The position numbers and the translations under genes are program-made. From assembly GCA_003611875.1 (NCBI GenBank), contig RAYY01000002.1:186001-250000 (forward strand): 64,000 bases of DNA. The letters are read 5' to 3'. Source of the stretch: a bacterium D16-56 (GTDB lineage: Bacteria; Bacillota; Clostridia; Lachnospirales; Lachnospiraceae). Below, in pieces: positions 53,393-62,600 of this stretch (positions are counted from its first letter, which is position 1; each line of letters opens with the position of its first letter). The notes under the pieces were generated by a model. It saw only the letters and a list, made by a program, of their open reading frames with translations. It had not been told where the DNA came from and made no database searches.

Positions 53393-54382
53393 TTATGATT
53401 CAAGCCCAAGCCAACCCTTTACCGTTTCCACAGCATAGCCAACCGCCTGGGCTATCTTATCTGTATCAAGTCCCATTTCATACAATTTTCCAGCCGCTTC
53501 CCTGGCCTTCTTTAATTCCCCATCCCGTTCAGATTCTTTTCTCATTTCCTGAATCGCTTGGCACACATTAACCACCTCGTCTTCTTCATCATATTTTATG
53601 CCCGAATTTGTGATTGCTTCAATCACATCTGCCGCCCTACGCTCCACTTCCCGGAAACGCCTCTCATTGGCCGACAGTACCCTGCTTAAGTTTTCCTTAT
53701 CTTTCGAATACTTGATGAACAGCATAACCTCCCGCATGCTGGACTGGAATTTCATAATCTCCTCATCCGCCATCTGCGCCGGTGCAATCAGCCGCACATG
53801 GTAATTGTCCATGCAGGCAAGCACCTCCGGTTCTGACACATCCATCATCTCAAAGAGGCTCAACAGCCCATCCCACTCTTCCGAGCCGAAAAATACAGTC
53901 ACCGTGATAGATGGTACCAGCCTGTCTTCCACCCAAAAACCGCTTAAGAATTCACCTGCGCTTGGTGTTTTCCCGCCTTCTTCAGCAAACGCTTCCCCCT
54001 TCTCTTTTTTCCGCTTCATTTCTTTCCGGTGCGACTTTGCCGCATCTTCCACCTGCCCTGCGTATTCCAACGCATCATAGAGATTGTTCTTAACAGGCAT
54101 AGCATAATGGATTTCAGCCTGGTTCTCCGCGCCGTAAAGGACATATTCCATCTTCCCATCCGTCATTGCCGCATACAGCTTCTGCACATCACGGAATTTC
54201 TGGACGGGAACCACTGCGCCGTCCGCACCGTATGGCAGCACTATCTTCGTGGAATCACGCTCCGTGAGCTGCTCCGGCAGGATCACCTGCCGCCCACCGT
54301 AAATATAGTAATTAAAAATATCGGCAAACACGCCTGCATCTTTTACATAATCCTTTGTGATTGTATATGCTCTCAATGGCAT
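53393..54382 (-). CDS. Rpn-family recombination-promoting nuclease / putative transposase (PD-(D/E)XK)
   Basis: 329 residues. The nuclease core is at about 60-120 (YVLYGAENQAEIHYAMPVKN), followed by a Lys/Glu-rich insertion, a second conserved block (FYEEDRL-like GFWVEDRLVPSITVTVFFG) and an Arg/Glu-rich C-terminal helix. Rpn proteins make DNA breaks that stimulate RecA-independent recombination. Common in multiple copies in Lachnospiraceae. No nearby partner; GC content is higher than the neighbouring element genes. Confidence 0.85.
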   Translation of the reverse strand: MPLRAYTITKDYVKDAGVFADIFNYYIYGGRQVILPEQLTERDSTKIVLPYGADGAVVPVQKFRDVQKLYAAMTDGKMEYVLYGAENQAEIHYAMPVKNNLYDALEYAGQVEDAAKSHRKEMKRKKEKGEAFAEEGGKTPSAGEFLSGFWVEDRLVPSITVTVFFGSEEWDGLLSLFEMMDVSEPEVLACMDNYHVRLIAPAQMADEEIMKFQSSMREVMLFIKYSKDKENLSRVLSANERRFREVERRAADVIEAITNSGIKYDEEDEVVNVCQAIQEMRKESERDGELKKAREAAGKLYEMGLDTDKIAQAVGYAVETVKGWLGLES

Positions 54383-54501
54383 CTACCGCCTTTCTCATGA
54401 ATGGCAGACATCCCATCAGATTCCCGTTTCTGCCATGGTTCCATTATACTAAAGCATCTACTTTTTTCAAGCGTATCTGAGCTTCTTCGATAACGTTCTG
54501 A

Positions 54502-54613
54502 GGGGTCAGATTGGACAAGGGGAGGGGTCAAAACCGTGACCACAGGGGTCACATTCACAGCCATAGGGGTCAGACCTTTAGCCGCAGGGGTCAAAACAGC
54601 CACAGAGGGGTCA
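54502..54613. repeat. Six-copy GGGGTCA array with about 21-bp spacing
   Basis: GGGGTCA at 54502, 54524, 54545, 54566, 54587 and 54607 (spacings 22, 21, 21, 21, 20). On the minus strand the unit encodes seven-residue LTP/VTP/SDP repeats, so it may be an iteron array or the remnant of a repetitive coding region. The gap 54383-54767 holds nothing else clear. Confidence 0.85.
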
Positions 54614-54767
54614 GACTTGTGACCACTGTGGTCGTCTGTAACCGCCTCTCCCGTGCTGCCCTGGCACAGCCCTAAAACCAAACAAGGGATTCCAGCAACA
54701 CCCAATGTGCCGGAATCCCTTGTTTTCAGCGGTTTTCCCGATATTCTGTTTTTGCCCTTTGTATCAA

Positions 54768-54983
<216 letters not shown>

Positions 54984-54986
54984 CTA

Positions 54987-55268
54987 TTATACTATATTCC
55001 CTTTTCCGTTTCCAGTGCTAATCTGCTGACATTCCTTTGTCTGCAATGCAACCGACAAGATACGGTTTAACTCGTCCTCGTCATAGCGGTAGCAGTCGGG
55101 GAAATACTTTACGATAATACCGCCCATGATATACTTGTGGTGGTTCTCAGCTTTTCGCTTTTTCTCGTTCTGCTTTTTCTTCTCGTTGGCTACACGCTGT
55201 TGCGCCTGTTTCAATGCCTGCAATGCTTTTTCTAAGTTTTTGCTTGTATCATTCTTGCTCTCAATCAT
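54987..55268 (-). CDS. DUF3847-like mobile-element protein
   Basis: 93 residues: a Lys/Glu/Gln-rich coiled helix (about 8-42) and a globular tail (HHKYIMGGIIVKYFPDCY, DEDELNRILSVAL). The pattern fits DUF3847 proteins encoded near relaxases on clostridial mobilisable elements. No relaxase survives here. Function unknown. Confidence 0.6.
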   Translation of the reverse strand: MIESKNDTSKNLEKALQALKQAQQRVANEKKKQNEKKRKAENHHKYIMGGIIVKYFPDCYRYDEDELNRILSVALQTKECQQISTGNGKGNIV

Positions 55269-55424
55269 TTCTGATACCTCATTCTTTCTGTGCTGTGTTG
55301 ATAGGTTCTGAAAATAAAAAAGGTAGCGGATTGTCTGTTAAGATAATCGCTACCTAAAGGTAAACAATATTCAGTTTTTACATCATTTTTCTGTCTTGAT
55401 TTTTCCTGACAAATAAGAATTTAA

Positions 55425-55892
55425 CTACCCCTTAATTGGTAGCCATATTTCAATAATAGAATTTTCCTTATTCCAATGAAAGTGATAATCGTATTTTTCA
55501 AAGTGTAAAAAGTTTTCTTGTAAAGGTATATATTCCATTTGGGGTAATATTTCTTGATAAATCATTCCGTAGGTTTCATATATTTTGTCCATAGAACCTA
55601 TATGCTCTACAACAAGATATTTGTAATGTTGTATTTCTTTATAGACAAAATTATTTGGAACGACATTCCTTTTTGGAATAGAACAGAAATAAAATAGTTT
55701 CTCATTTCTTCTTTCCATAAAGGCATATTTTATCCAGTTTCCCGATTGTGAAAGATACGATTTCTTCAAATTACTGTTAAACTTTCGCCAAAATTGTGTA
55801 CTGATTTGAATGTTTCTTTTTTGATAATTGGTGAGTTCTACTTCCTGCCCAATAACTGAAAATGTTTCTAATTCACGAATTGTATATTTCAT
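55425..55892 (-). CDS. GyrI-like effector-binding domain protein
   Basis: 155 residues matching the stand-alone GyrI/AraC effector-binding fold (MKYTIRELETFSVIGQEVEL start; EIWLPIKG end). These bind small hydrophobic ligands. It overlaps the upstream DUF3781 gene by 4 bp, so the two form a small operon. AT-rich. Confidence 0.75.
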   Translation of the reverse strand: MKYTIRELETFSVIGQEVELTNYQKRNIQISTQFWRKFNSNLKKSYLSQSGNWIKYAFMERRNEKLFYFCSIPKRNVVPNNFVYKEIQHYKYLVVEHIGSMDKIYETYGMIYQEILPQMEYIPLQENFLHFEKYDYHFHWNKENSIIEIWLPIKG

Positions 55893-56140
55893 TTCTTTTC
55901 CTTATGTGCCGTTATAATCGTGTAACTATATGCATTTACCGTTAAAATATAATTGTCTACATTCACATACCAGTTTTTTCCATTTCGGGTAATGACAGCA
56001 TTATCGGAATTGATTTTAGTTTTACACCAGTCAACCACATCATCTGTATCTAAAGATAGATTTCTTTTAATGCGCTCTACGCCTAATTCCGTTGTGTGCA
56101 ATTTATCCAAATTTATTAGTAATTCATTATCCGCATTCAT
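55889..56140 (-). CDS. DUF3781 protein
   Basis: 83 residues: NLDKLHTTELGVERIKRNL, DVVDWCKTKI and NAYSYTIITAH are the DUF3781 blocks. Function unknown; frequent on clostridial elements next to GyrI-like genes as here (4-bp overlap). Start ATG 56140 follows AAAGG. Confidence 0.75.
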   Translation of the reverse strand: MNADNELLINLDKLHTTELGVERIKRNLSLDTDDVVDWCKTKINSDNAVITRNGKNWYVNVDNYILTVNAYSYTIITAHKEKK

Positions 56141-56238
56141 TTTACAATTATCCCTTTCCTTATCATAAATCCCGATTATTGAGTTGCTCAACGTCACAAT
56201 TTTACCACAAACACATACACAATACCAATAAATTTTCC

Positions 56239-56766
56239 TTAATCTTTCTTTGCCCTATTATTAGCAATCATCATCTGCCTTTCCCGTTCCCTCTGCTCGG
56301 TGCTGACTGTCCTCGGCTTTCGGTAACTGACGTGTGACTTCGGAAAGGAATAGGTCTTAGATACCTCGTCCTGCCCTGTCAGCTTGTATGTGTCGGGATA
56401 ATCGGCAACAAGTGTGTCAAGTTTCCGCATGACTGCTTTATCTCTTGTGTAGAGGGTGGCGGTCAGTTCCGCGCGCGTTTCTTCGGACAGGGCATTTAAT
56501 TTCTTCAATGTGCCGCTTACTATCTGCTTTGTGTCGCTGTCCTTTATCTGCGGAAGAATAGCGGACAGACTGGCACACGTTTCCGCTTTGCTCTGTTCCC
56601 CAAACTGATAAATCAGATTGACTTCATCAGCGTTAAAAAGTATCTGAAAATTTGCGCCCTCACATAAACGCTCCACGCCCACGCACTTAGGGATATTTCT
56701 TGTCAGTTCGTAATTATCCCTTGCTGTGATTGTTCCATGACTGTCGGTCTGCCTTACCTCAACTTC
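56239..56766 (-). pseudogene. ICE-type conserved protein, N-terminally truncated
   Basis: The frame is open from just after the TGA at 56767 (EVEVRQTDSHGTITARDNYE, then NFQILFNADEVNLIYQFGEQ) to a basic tail. There is no start codon with a ribosome site at the family N-terminus, and it is in frame with the small gene upstream, so a deletion probably joined the two. Confidence 0.6.
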
Positions 56767-56919
56767 TCACTGGCTTTTCTGCTCCAACACAAGCCACTGG
56801 TATTTGTCGCTTTCTTTGGTAAATACAGTCTGATGCGCATTGGAATGTGTCTTGCTACGGATATATTTGTCTGTGGTGCTGTAATAATCTAAAATCTGCT
56901 GTTCCTGCTTTTTGTTCAT
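56767..56919 (-). CDS. 50-residue mobile-element protein
   Basis: MNKKQEQQILDYYSTTDKYI start, Gln/Lys/Ser-rich, preceded by GGAGGG at good spacing (ATG 56919). It ends at a TGA in frame with the truncated ICE gene. Either a genuine small protein or the 5' part of a longer gene. Confidence 0.5.
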   Translation of the reverse strand: MNKKQEQQILDYYSTTDKYIRSKTHSNAHQTVFTKESDKYQWLVLEQKSQ

Positions 56920-57161
56920 GGTCTTTGCCCTCCTGTGATATGGATTGATTGATATGATTGATTGGTTTCGGTGCTGATATATGGTTTTCTTTCGTTAATT
57001 GTCGGAAGATTGGATTGCGGAATACTGTTGTTGGGCATTTCTCCGCTTGTTGGAATAAGGGTTTATTTCTTACGGTAATTACCGCATGGAAAAAAGCTAT
57101 AACCGTTATTGTCATAGCCTTTTAAGGATTGAGGAAGTCCCTTTTTTATTTGTATTTGTTT

Positions 57162-57183
57162 GTCACCCCTCCGCACTATCCAA
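57162..57183 (-). repeat. Right terminal inverted repeat
   Basis: Minus strand begins TTGGATAGT and ends GGTGAC; partner of 49125-49146. Confidence 0.7.
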
Positions 57184-57558
57184 CATCAGACGGGCGGGAA
57201 GCCGAGTTAAAAGCGTATGGAACATATCTGCAGTTACCAGTTTCACCATATAATGCAGGGCATCCATCTCAAAGGCGTCTACGGCAAAATCCCTGCTGGA
57301 GGTGAGAAATGCCAAAAACACATCAGGCAGAAGAACACGCAGCCTGTGCGCCGCTTCAATGCCGTTCATACCGTCCATAAAAATATCAAATACCGCCAGG
57401 TCAGGCTTCGCCCCGCCCTCCACTGCTTTCAGCAATGCTTCCCCGGAAAAGTACGGAACAATTTTTATATCAGAAGACAGGTCCAACGCCGCTTTTGCCA
57501 GATATTCCTGTATACGGTTCATCTCCTGCCGGTCATCGTCACAGATAAAAATCAACAT
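57184..57558 (-). pseudogene. LytTR-type response regulator, 5' fragment (receiver domain)
   Basis: 125 codons of a receiver domain: ICDDDRQEMNRI acidic pocket, phospho-acceptor in DLAVFDIFMDGMNG, and DALHYMVKLVTADMF. Start ATG 57558 follows GAGGTAAG. The frame then enters the terminal repeat and stops at 57163. The missing DNA-binding end is the fragment at 48966-49124. Confidence 0.8.
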
Positions 57559-58056
57559 AAATCTTACCTCAAATCCTTAAATACATTATGTATTTTTTAT
57601 ATCTTATCCTATTTCTGCCTCTGACCGCAAGACCTTTGATGCCGTTTTTTGACCGCTCATCCTGTAATGTATAAAATATCTGTAATAAAATGCCGTATTT
57701 TGTCTAATATGCACTATAGGTCCAGAGTGACATTTATTTCATAAGTACACACCGTCCCATCACTCCGCCTCATAAGCGTAACTGCAGTAAAGGGCAGCAT
57801 CACAGGGACTGGCCAGGACCGCGTCCCCTTCAGCCAGAGGGTCGGCAGACTGGGCAATGGTCAGAATCTGTCCCCGATAATTTCTGGGAAGCTTATATTA
57901 CTTCAAACCTCAATGTCCGCTACCGGTATGTTCTCGTGCATCAGGAACATCCAACTCTCCCTTCTTTTTTCGTTTCTTAATCTCTGCTTCCATGGAAAAT
58001 ATGGCTGTCTCTTCCCGCTTATGATTCCTGCGGATATCCATTACCACCTAGAGCGT
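57559..58056. other. Degraded intergenic region
   Basis: About 500 bp with broken minus-strand coding traces (for example EIKKRKKKGELDVPDA and RGQILTIAQSADPLAEGD in different frames) but no intact gene. Confidence 0.4.
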
Positions 58057-58088
58057 AAAGCCCCTGGCTTTAGTCATGGGGAGTATCA
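58057..58088 (+). mobile_element. IS200/IS605-type right-end remnant
   Basis: AAAGCCCCTGGCTTTAGTCA followed by TGGGGAGTATCA resembles the right end of IS605-family elements, with CCCC/GGGG stem. No tnpA or tnpB gene is present beside it. Confidence 0.5.
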
Positions 58089-58099
58089 GGTCCTTGACA

Positions 58100-58113
58100 G
58101 TATAACGTTATAC
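58100..58113 (+). promoter_or_regulatory. Palindromic operator before the HipB-like gene
   Basis: GTATAACGTTATAC is a perfect 14-bp palindrome, overlapping the space between TTGACA (58095-58100) and the ribosome site; suits autoregulation by the XRE protein. Confidence 0.6.
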
Positions 58114-58133
58114 TAATATTGAGGAGGATTTAT

Positions 58134-58616
58134 ATGAAAGAAACAGGAGAAAACATCAATTTTCAGAAAAATCTCAACAAAAATTTTCTGCGCTATGTGG
58201 ATGCATGTGGAAAAACCGCATACCAGATCAGCAAGGAAACTGGTGTCCCCTATACAACGATATCCGAATTGGCAAACGGGAAAATTAACATCAATAAATG
58301 CGCGGCGGACACGGTGTTTCGCCTTTCTTTATATTTCCGATGTTCCATGGACGAGATCCTGAACCGGGTTTCCCTGCTCACCAATGTATCCGGAACATAC
58401 CGCGGCATCAAATACCAATGGAAACCTGGCGGGGATCATTCTGTCGAGCTGAATATCTGGGACCGTGGGGAAAAACATATCCTCGACAGAGGCGAATACT
58501 CGCAGGCACGCTTTTATAAGGTGTATGGGGACATGACTGAACTGATCATCGACGGATATATCGAAGGAAAAGAAGCGGAGGATCTGCTAAATGAGTCAAT
58601 ACTTTTTAATGCATAA
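58134..58616 (+). CDS. XRE-family antitoxin/regulator (HipB-like)
   Basis: 160 residues. Helix-turn-helix at about 22-75 (KTAYQISKETGVPYTTISEL, INKCAADTVFRLSLYF), then a C-terminal domain with DGYIEGKEAEDLL. GAGGAGG precedes the ATG at 58134. The gene overlaps the start of a HipA-like toxin gene by 26 bp, the usual antitoxin-toxin order. Confidence 0.8.
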   Translation: MKETGENINFQKNLNKNFLRYVDACGKTAYQISKETGVPYTTISELANGKININKCAADTVFRLSLYFRCSMDEILNRVSLLTNVSGTYRGIKYQWKPGGDHSVELNIWDRGEKHILDRGEYSQARFYKVYGDMTELIIDGYIEGKEAEDLLNESILFNA

Positions 58617-59689
58617 GGACACAGTATGCGGGACGATCTTGTTCGACGACAGAAACGGACGGGTAACAGGGTATCGGGATCACCACACAGGAGCTTCCCC
58701 ATATATAGGCAATGCTGATCTGAAAAAAATAATGAGGTGGTGGGAAATGAGGGCCGTACCCGTGTCAAGGGCTGCGATCCAGGAAGTGCTCAAAAGGTCC
58801 GGCTGCCTGAACACGCATCATCAGCCGCTGCAATGCATTCACTTCGGATAAGGTTGAACTGATTTCTGCATACGAGCTGGTCGAAAGCCAAAAAGCACCA
58901 AACAGCTGTTCCTTGTATGACCACTACATCAACCTATGCGTTGAATACGGTATCAGCCCTGATACCATCCAGAAATTCATGGATTACCAGATAATGACTG
59001 ACTTCATCATCAGTAACACAGACGAGCATCTGATGAATTTCGGAGTGCTGCGGGACGCTGATACCATGCAGTTCATTGGCCCGGCCCCTATCTTTGATTC
59101 AGGAAACAGCATGTTTTTTAAAGATGACTGGACGATACCGTACTCAAGAGCTGGACTGCTGGAACGTCCAATCACAAGTTTTTATAAAACAGAAGATAAG
59201 ATCCTTGCGAAGGTACGGGATCGCAAGGTAGTCAAACTTGACCTGCTGCCGTCCCCGGCTGAAGTGAAGGATTTTTATATGCGGGCCGGAATCCCGGAGC
59301 AAAAAGCAGGGTTCATTGGCAGGAATTATGAAACAAAACTCCAGATGGCCCGCGAGTTCCAGCAAGGAAAAACTATCTCACTATACCAGGAAAAGCAAGC
59401 GGAAAAACAAAAACGCGCTGCAGCTGCAGGGAAAGGAAATGCCTCGCAAAAATTTATCATGCTGTGCGGTCTGCCTGCTTCCGGGAAAACAAAAAAAGCA
59501 GAACAACTCATGCTTGGCTGCCAGCGGGCCGGGAAGATATACCAGGGTGTCGAAAGCTTATTTACGGTTAGTGACGCCATCCGTGCCTCTTCATTTATTC
59601 TGGATAAAAAACAGGTAACGTACTCACTGCCGAAGGCCCCGGGGTATGAACAGTCAGTAACCATCATTTCCGCAAACAATAATAAATAA
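58591..59689 (+). pseudogene. HipA-like kinase toxin with C-terminal P-loop domain, deleted and frameshifted
   Basis: N-terminal part in one frame (SQYFLMHKDTVCGTILFDD to about 58805), then a shift and apparent internal deletion; the second frame carries the kinase core (TDEHLMNFGVLRD, PAPIFDSGNSMF) and a tail domain with Walker A CGLPASGKT. About 100 or more residues that should join the parts are missing. An unusual kinase plus P-loop architecture in its ancestral form. Confidence 0.75.
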
Positions 59690-59846
59690 GCGTACCAAAA
59701 TCCGGACTTTCCCCTATCTGAATACGATAAGCCGACTGAAAGACATTTCTCTTGTCCGACTCAATCTCCCATCCCGTCCGTATTTCGCCGCAAATCCCCC
59801 AAGGCTGCTGCAAATGATTGATTTTAATCCGCTTGATATTTAACAT
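59664..59846 (-). pseudogene. Alpha-L-rhamnosidase, N-terminal fragment
   Basis: Reads IKRIKINHLQQPWGI, TGWEIESDKRNVFQSAY and RIQIGESPDFGTL, the opening of a GH78-type alpha-L-rhamnosidase, then ends abruptly next to the HipA-like remnant. The enzyme is normally 850-1000 residues, so this is a relic. Confidence 0.55.
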
Positions 59847-60215
59847 AGGGTTGTTTCTGCTCCTTATCTGAACTCGATTAACCGTACAGCGGCCCTGTAT
59901 TCAGGCCGCCGCTTCGTGTAATCATTATAGCAAAAACCTTGGGGGACGGACATATAATATTTAACGATTTGAAATAAATTACACAGATGAAACGCCGACT
60001 TCACAGCTTAATCTTTCTTTTCCGGCTTAATGAACTGCTGCTGCCTGATATTCCTCCTGTGCCACCGGCTCCATCCAGTTCACTCCGGAATTATCCGGAT
60101 TGGCGCTGATGGGAATGCATAACAGTTGTAATGACAACGGAAAGTACATTTTTCTCTTTCTTATTTGGAAGAATATATCCATGAAAAAGAGAAATTTTGC
60201 TGCTGTCAATTCTGT
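59847..60215. other. Spacer with a cupin C-terminal fragment
   Basis: Minus-strand reading near 60030-60130 (NPDNSGVNWMEPVAQEEYQ) resembles the end of a small cupin protein; the rest is AT-rich with no gene. Confidence 0.4.
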
Positions 60216-60920
60216 CTATTCCTCAAACACAACCCCAAACTGCCCGAACACCTCCTGGCAGACATCGATATTGTAAGGCCCGGTGGCTTCCAGCACCGCG
60301 ATCTCCTCATTTTTCAGAACCACTTTTTTCGTAGGGCACTGAATCCGTTCCCGGTAAATGCGCTCTGCGATCTCCATCCTGGGGGTGTCCATAGAGCATT
60401 TTACCTCATAATAAGGCATTGCCTCTTCAAATGGCATCATCAGAGTCTCCAATATGTGGCCGCCGTGGTCAAGCCAATCCTCATGATCATCATGACTGAA
60501 AACCTGACCGCCTTCCCCCCAAAAGCCTGCTGTCACAAAAGGCAGATATTTTTCCCCGTCCTTGATCTGAAAAAGAAGCGACAAAGCCTGGGCCATGTCC
60601 CGGATCTCCTCCGGCGCTCCTCTGTAATGGGACATGGCATATTCTTCCGATAGGACCAGATCTGTACGCCGGCTCATGAAATCCCGGCACATGCCCAGCA
60701 TCAGCTCATTGTCCTCATCATTGGAAAAGACAAGGGCCGCCTTCTCCCCCTCATAATTTTCCATCACATAGATTCCCCCGGACCATTGGTTTTCATCCAA
60801 GGTAAAAGGGTATTCTGCCAGCATAACGGCATGGACACAGGAAGCCAGGATACATCCCTCCCACAGCTTCCTGCTGTCTATAGCCAATTTATTTATGGGC
60901 CTGTCTTTTAAATCACTCAT
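60216..60920 (-). CDS. Unknown protein, immunity candidate for the adjacent nuclease-like gene
   Basis: 234 residues, acidic, no membrane segment, no family recognised with confidence (MSDLKDRPINKLAIDSRK start; HDDHEDWLDHGGH; EATGPYNIDVCQEVFGQF end). GGAGGAAAAA precedes the ATG at 60920. It follows the HNH-like gene by 71 bp on the same strand, the usual place of an immunity gene, which is inference from position only. Confidence 0.55.
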   Translation of the reverse strand: MSDLKDRPINKLAIDSRKLWEGCILASCVHAVMLAEYPFTLDENQWSGGIYVMENYEGEKAALVFSNDEDNELMLGMCRDFMSRRTDLVLSEEYAMSHYRGAPEEIRDMAQALSLLFQIKDGEKYLPFVTAGFWGEGGQVFSHDDHEDWLDHGGHILETLMMPFEEAMPYYEVKCSMDTPRMEIAERIYRERIQCPTKKVVLKNEEIAVLEATGPYNIDVCQEVFGQFGVVFEE

Positions 60921-60991
60921 TTTTTCCTCCACGCCGTGCATACTTCACAGCACATCCTGCTCTATGGAAATTGCATGTCCCGTTTTAGATT

Positions 60992-61945
60992 CTATTGGCG
61001 TATATTGTCAATTTCTTTTGCCACATTCTTTTTTAGCCTGTTTTGAAAATGACGCGGATCATCTAAATCGCAAATTCTTTTGTATTTTTCTATGGTTGCA
61101 GGAGGATGAGGAGGCAGCTTCCTTCCCCTCGGTTCCTGATTCGCTTTACACAGATACTGACATTCCCAAAGATTGTAATCCTTTTTTGCAGCCGGCGGAC
61201 GAGTAAACTTCTTCTGCTCACCTGCTTTCTTCTTACAGTCCAGACAGGGACATCCTGGCCAGCTATCCAACTTATCCCCATTATCCTTAAAGGACAAAAG
61301 AGCCCCGTTGCAAAATCGGTTGCATCCGCCTTTTGACTTGGTCTGAATATGATCCACTGACCACTGCTTATCCCTAAGTTTACCGGTATATAGGCCAGAA
61401 AAAGGAATTATTTTTTTTGACCTATACTTGCTTTTGCCTTTTTCCTTATAAGGATCCTGTTTCATTACATGATGATTCTTCACCAGATTTCCTCGCACAA
61501 AAATAGATCTTTGAAAATTCGTGAAGTTGCCTGTGTTGCAAAGCGCTGAACTTTTCACGATTCTCATCTGAGCTGTCATATAAGCATCACTGATCTCCGG
61601 CAGGGTCAACACCCTTACGTTCTTACCGCAGTACACTAAAGGATAGAGATTTTTATAAAATTCATTATAATTTTTCCCTTCCTTAACATTACGTTGAATT
61701 GCTTTTTGAAACTTTTCCGCCATTTTATCTAATGATGCCGTATCTTTTACAGCGCCTTTTTTGCTGTTGTAAGCTATCACTCCCATGGCCTGCTTCCGTT
61801 TCTCCGGATCCGCCCACACACTGCTTCCATAAGGCAGTCGGGAATTGCACCTTAAAAACGGCGAACAAGGACATAGATCAGGAGGCTCACATTCATTTGG
61901 TTTTATCGCTTCCACAGCAGCAGACTTTGCGCCATCCTCATTCAT
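60992..61945 (-). CDS. HNH-like nuclease, candidate effector
   Basis: 317 residues. A cysteine-rich N-terminus (Cys19, 25, 27, 33), and a central HNH-like motif WSVDHIQTKSKGGCNRFCNG with Asp198-His199, followed by CPCLDCKKK, which could hold zinc. Basic C-terminus. The ATG at 61945 follows AGGAGG and overlaps the upstream gene by 8 bp. Position downstream of a VgrG-like gene suggests an injected DNA- or RNA-cutting toxin; unproven. Confidence 0.6.
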   Translation of the reverse strand: MNEDGAKSAAVEAIKPNECEPPDLCPCSPFLRCNSRLPYGSSVWADPEKRKQAMGVIAYNSKKGAVKDTASLDKMAEKFQKAIQRNVKEGKNYNEFYKNLYPLVYCGKNVRVLTLPEISDAYMTAQMRIVKSSALCNTGNFTNFQRSIFVRGNLVKNHHVMKQDPYKEKGKSKYRSKKIIPFSGLYTGKLRDKQWSVDHIQTKSKGGCNRFCNGALLSFKDNGDKLDSWPGCPCLDCKKKAGEQKKFTRPPAAKKDYNLWECQYLCKANQEPRGRKLPPHPPATIEKYKRICDLDDPRHFQNRLKKNVAKEIDNIRQ

Positions 61946-62393
61946 GACTTTCACCTCCTAACGTTTCGATCCTCTCCAGTCCCAAGTTCACATAGCCGCG
62001 CCGCAGAAGGCTTTCGGCCAGAGCCAGATTGATCACATACGATACTTTTTTATAATTGGGAACCAGAAAGACAGGCAGTAATCCCATGGGCTCTACCGCG
62101 CTCACTGACCCGTCCGGCAGGAATCTGGCATGCTCCGCCGCCTGCTCCTTAGGATAGAACGCCCAAAAAGCTGGTTTTTCTTTTCCCTCTGTCACACAGG
62201 GGGTAAACTCCATATTGGGCAGATACTGCTCTAACAATTCCTTGAATCGATTGCTGATCAGCGGACAGGGGCTGAGGGTAAAATCCGGCTCCTCTCCCTT
62301 TTTTACTATGCTGCAGCTTAAGATATCTTTGCTGCGGTTCGTAATCTTGATCCTGCACCCGCCCTCAAAAGGCTTCATTAAAAAATATTCCAT
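61938..62393 (-). CDS. Small conserved protein of the effector cassette
   Basis: 151 residues. Contains FTLSPCPLISNRFKELLEQYL and a C-terminal helix ALAESLLRRGYV; similar small proteins (Imm11/DUF1629-like pattern) sit in polymorphic-toxin loci, but my match is weak. It overlaps the HNH-like gene by 8 bp, so it is co-translated with it and could be chaperone, adaptor or immunity. Start follows AGGAGC. Confidence 0.5.
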   Translation of the reverse strand: MEYFLMKPFEGGCRIKITNRSKDILSCSIVKKGEEPDFTLSPCPLISNRFKELLEQYLPNMEFTPCVTEGKEKPAFWAFYPKEQAAEHARFLPDGSVSAVEPMGLLPVFLVPNYKKVSYVINLALAESLLRRGYVNLGLERIETLGGESHE

Positions 62394-62433
62394 AGGTCTG
62401 CTCCTAATTCCTGAAAATCAAACATTCATAAAT

Positions 62434-62600
62434 CTCCATGCGCCCGGCAGGAAACGTGCCGCCTAATCAGCGGCGGGAATTTTTCAGTAAGCCTGCATGT
62501 GCCCGGCTGCCGGCACACCACCGCACATAAAAGTCCGGCGGGCACATTTGGCATCCCTGAATTTATGCCGCCTAATCAGCGGCGGGAATTTTTCAGTAAT
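62434..62600. repeat. Dispersed palindromic repeat, copies B (62434-62490) and C (62491-62600)
   Basis: Copy C matches copy A at 9630-9727 almost block for block; copy B keeps the ends (ATGCGCCCGGC... and CCGCCTAATCAGCGGCGGG) but lacks about 55 bp in the middle. Both end GGGAATTTTTCAGTAA, a hairpin (GCCGC/GCGGC) followed by T5. Copy C overlaps the last codons of the pentapeptide gene. Confidence 0.8.

Noticed and set aside
54502-54613. CRISPR array
   Set aside because: Repeat core is only 7 bp with 13-15 bp between copies and no cas genes; an iteron-like or coding repeat fits better.
57913-58116. Short plus-strand frame before the HipB-like gene as an IS605 tnpB end
   Set aside because: No TnpB zinc-finger or catalytic motifs; only the right-end-like hairpin is supportable.
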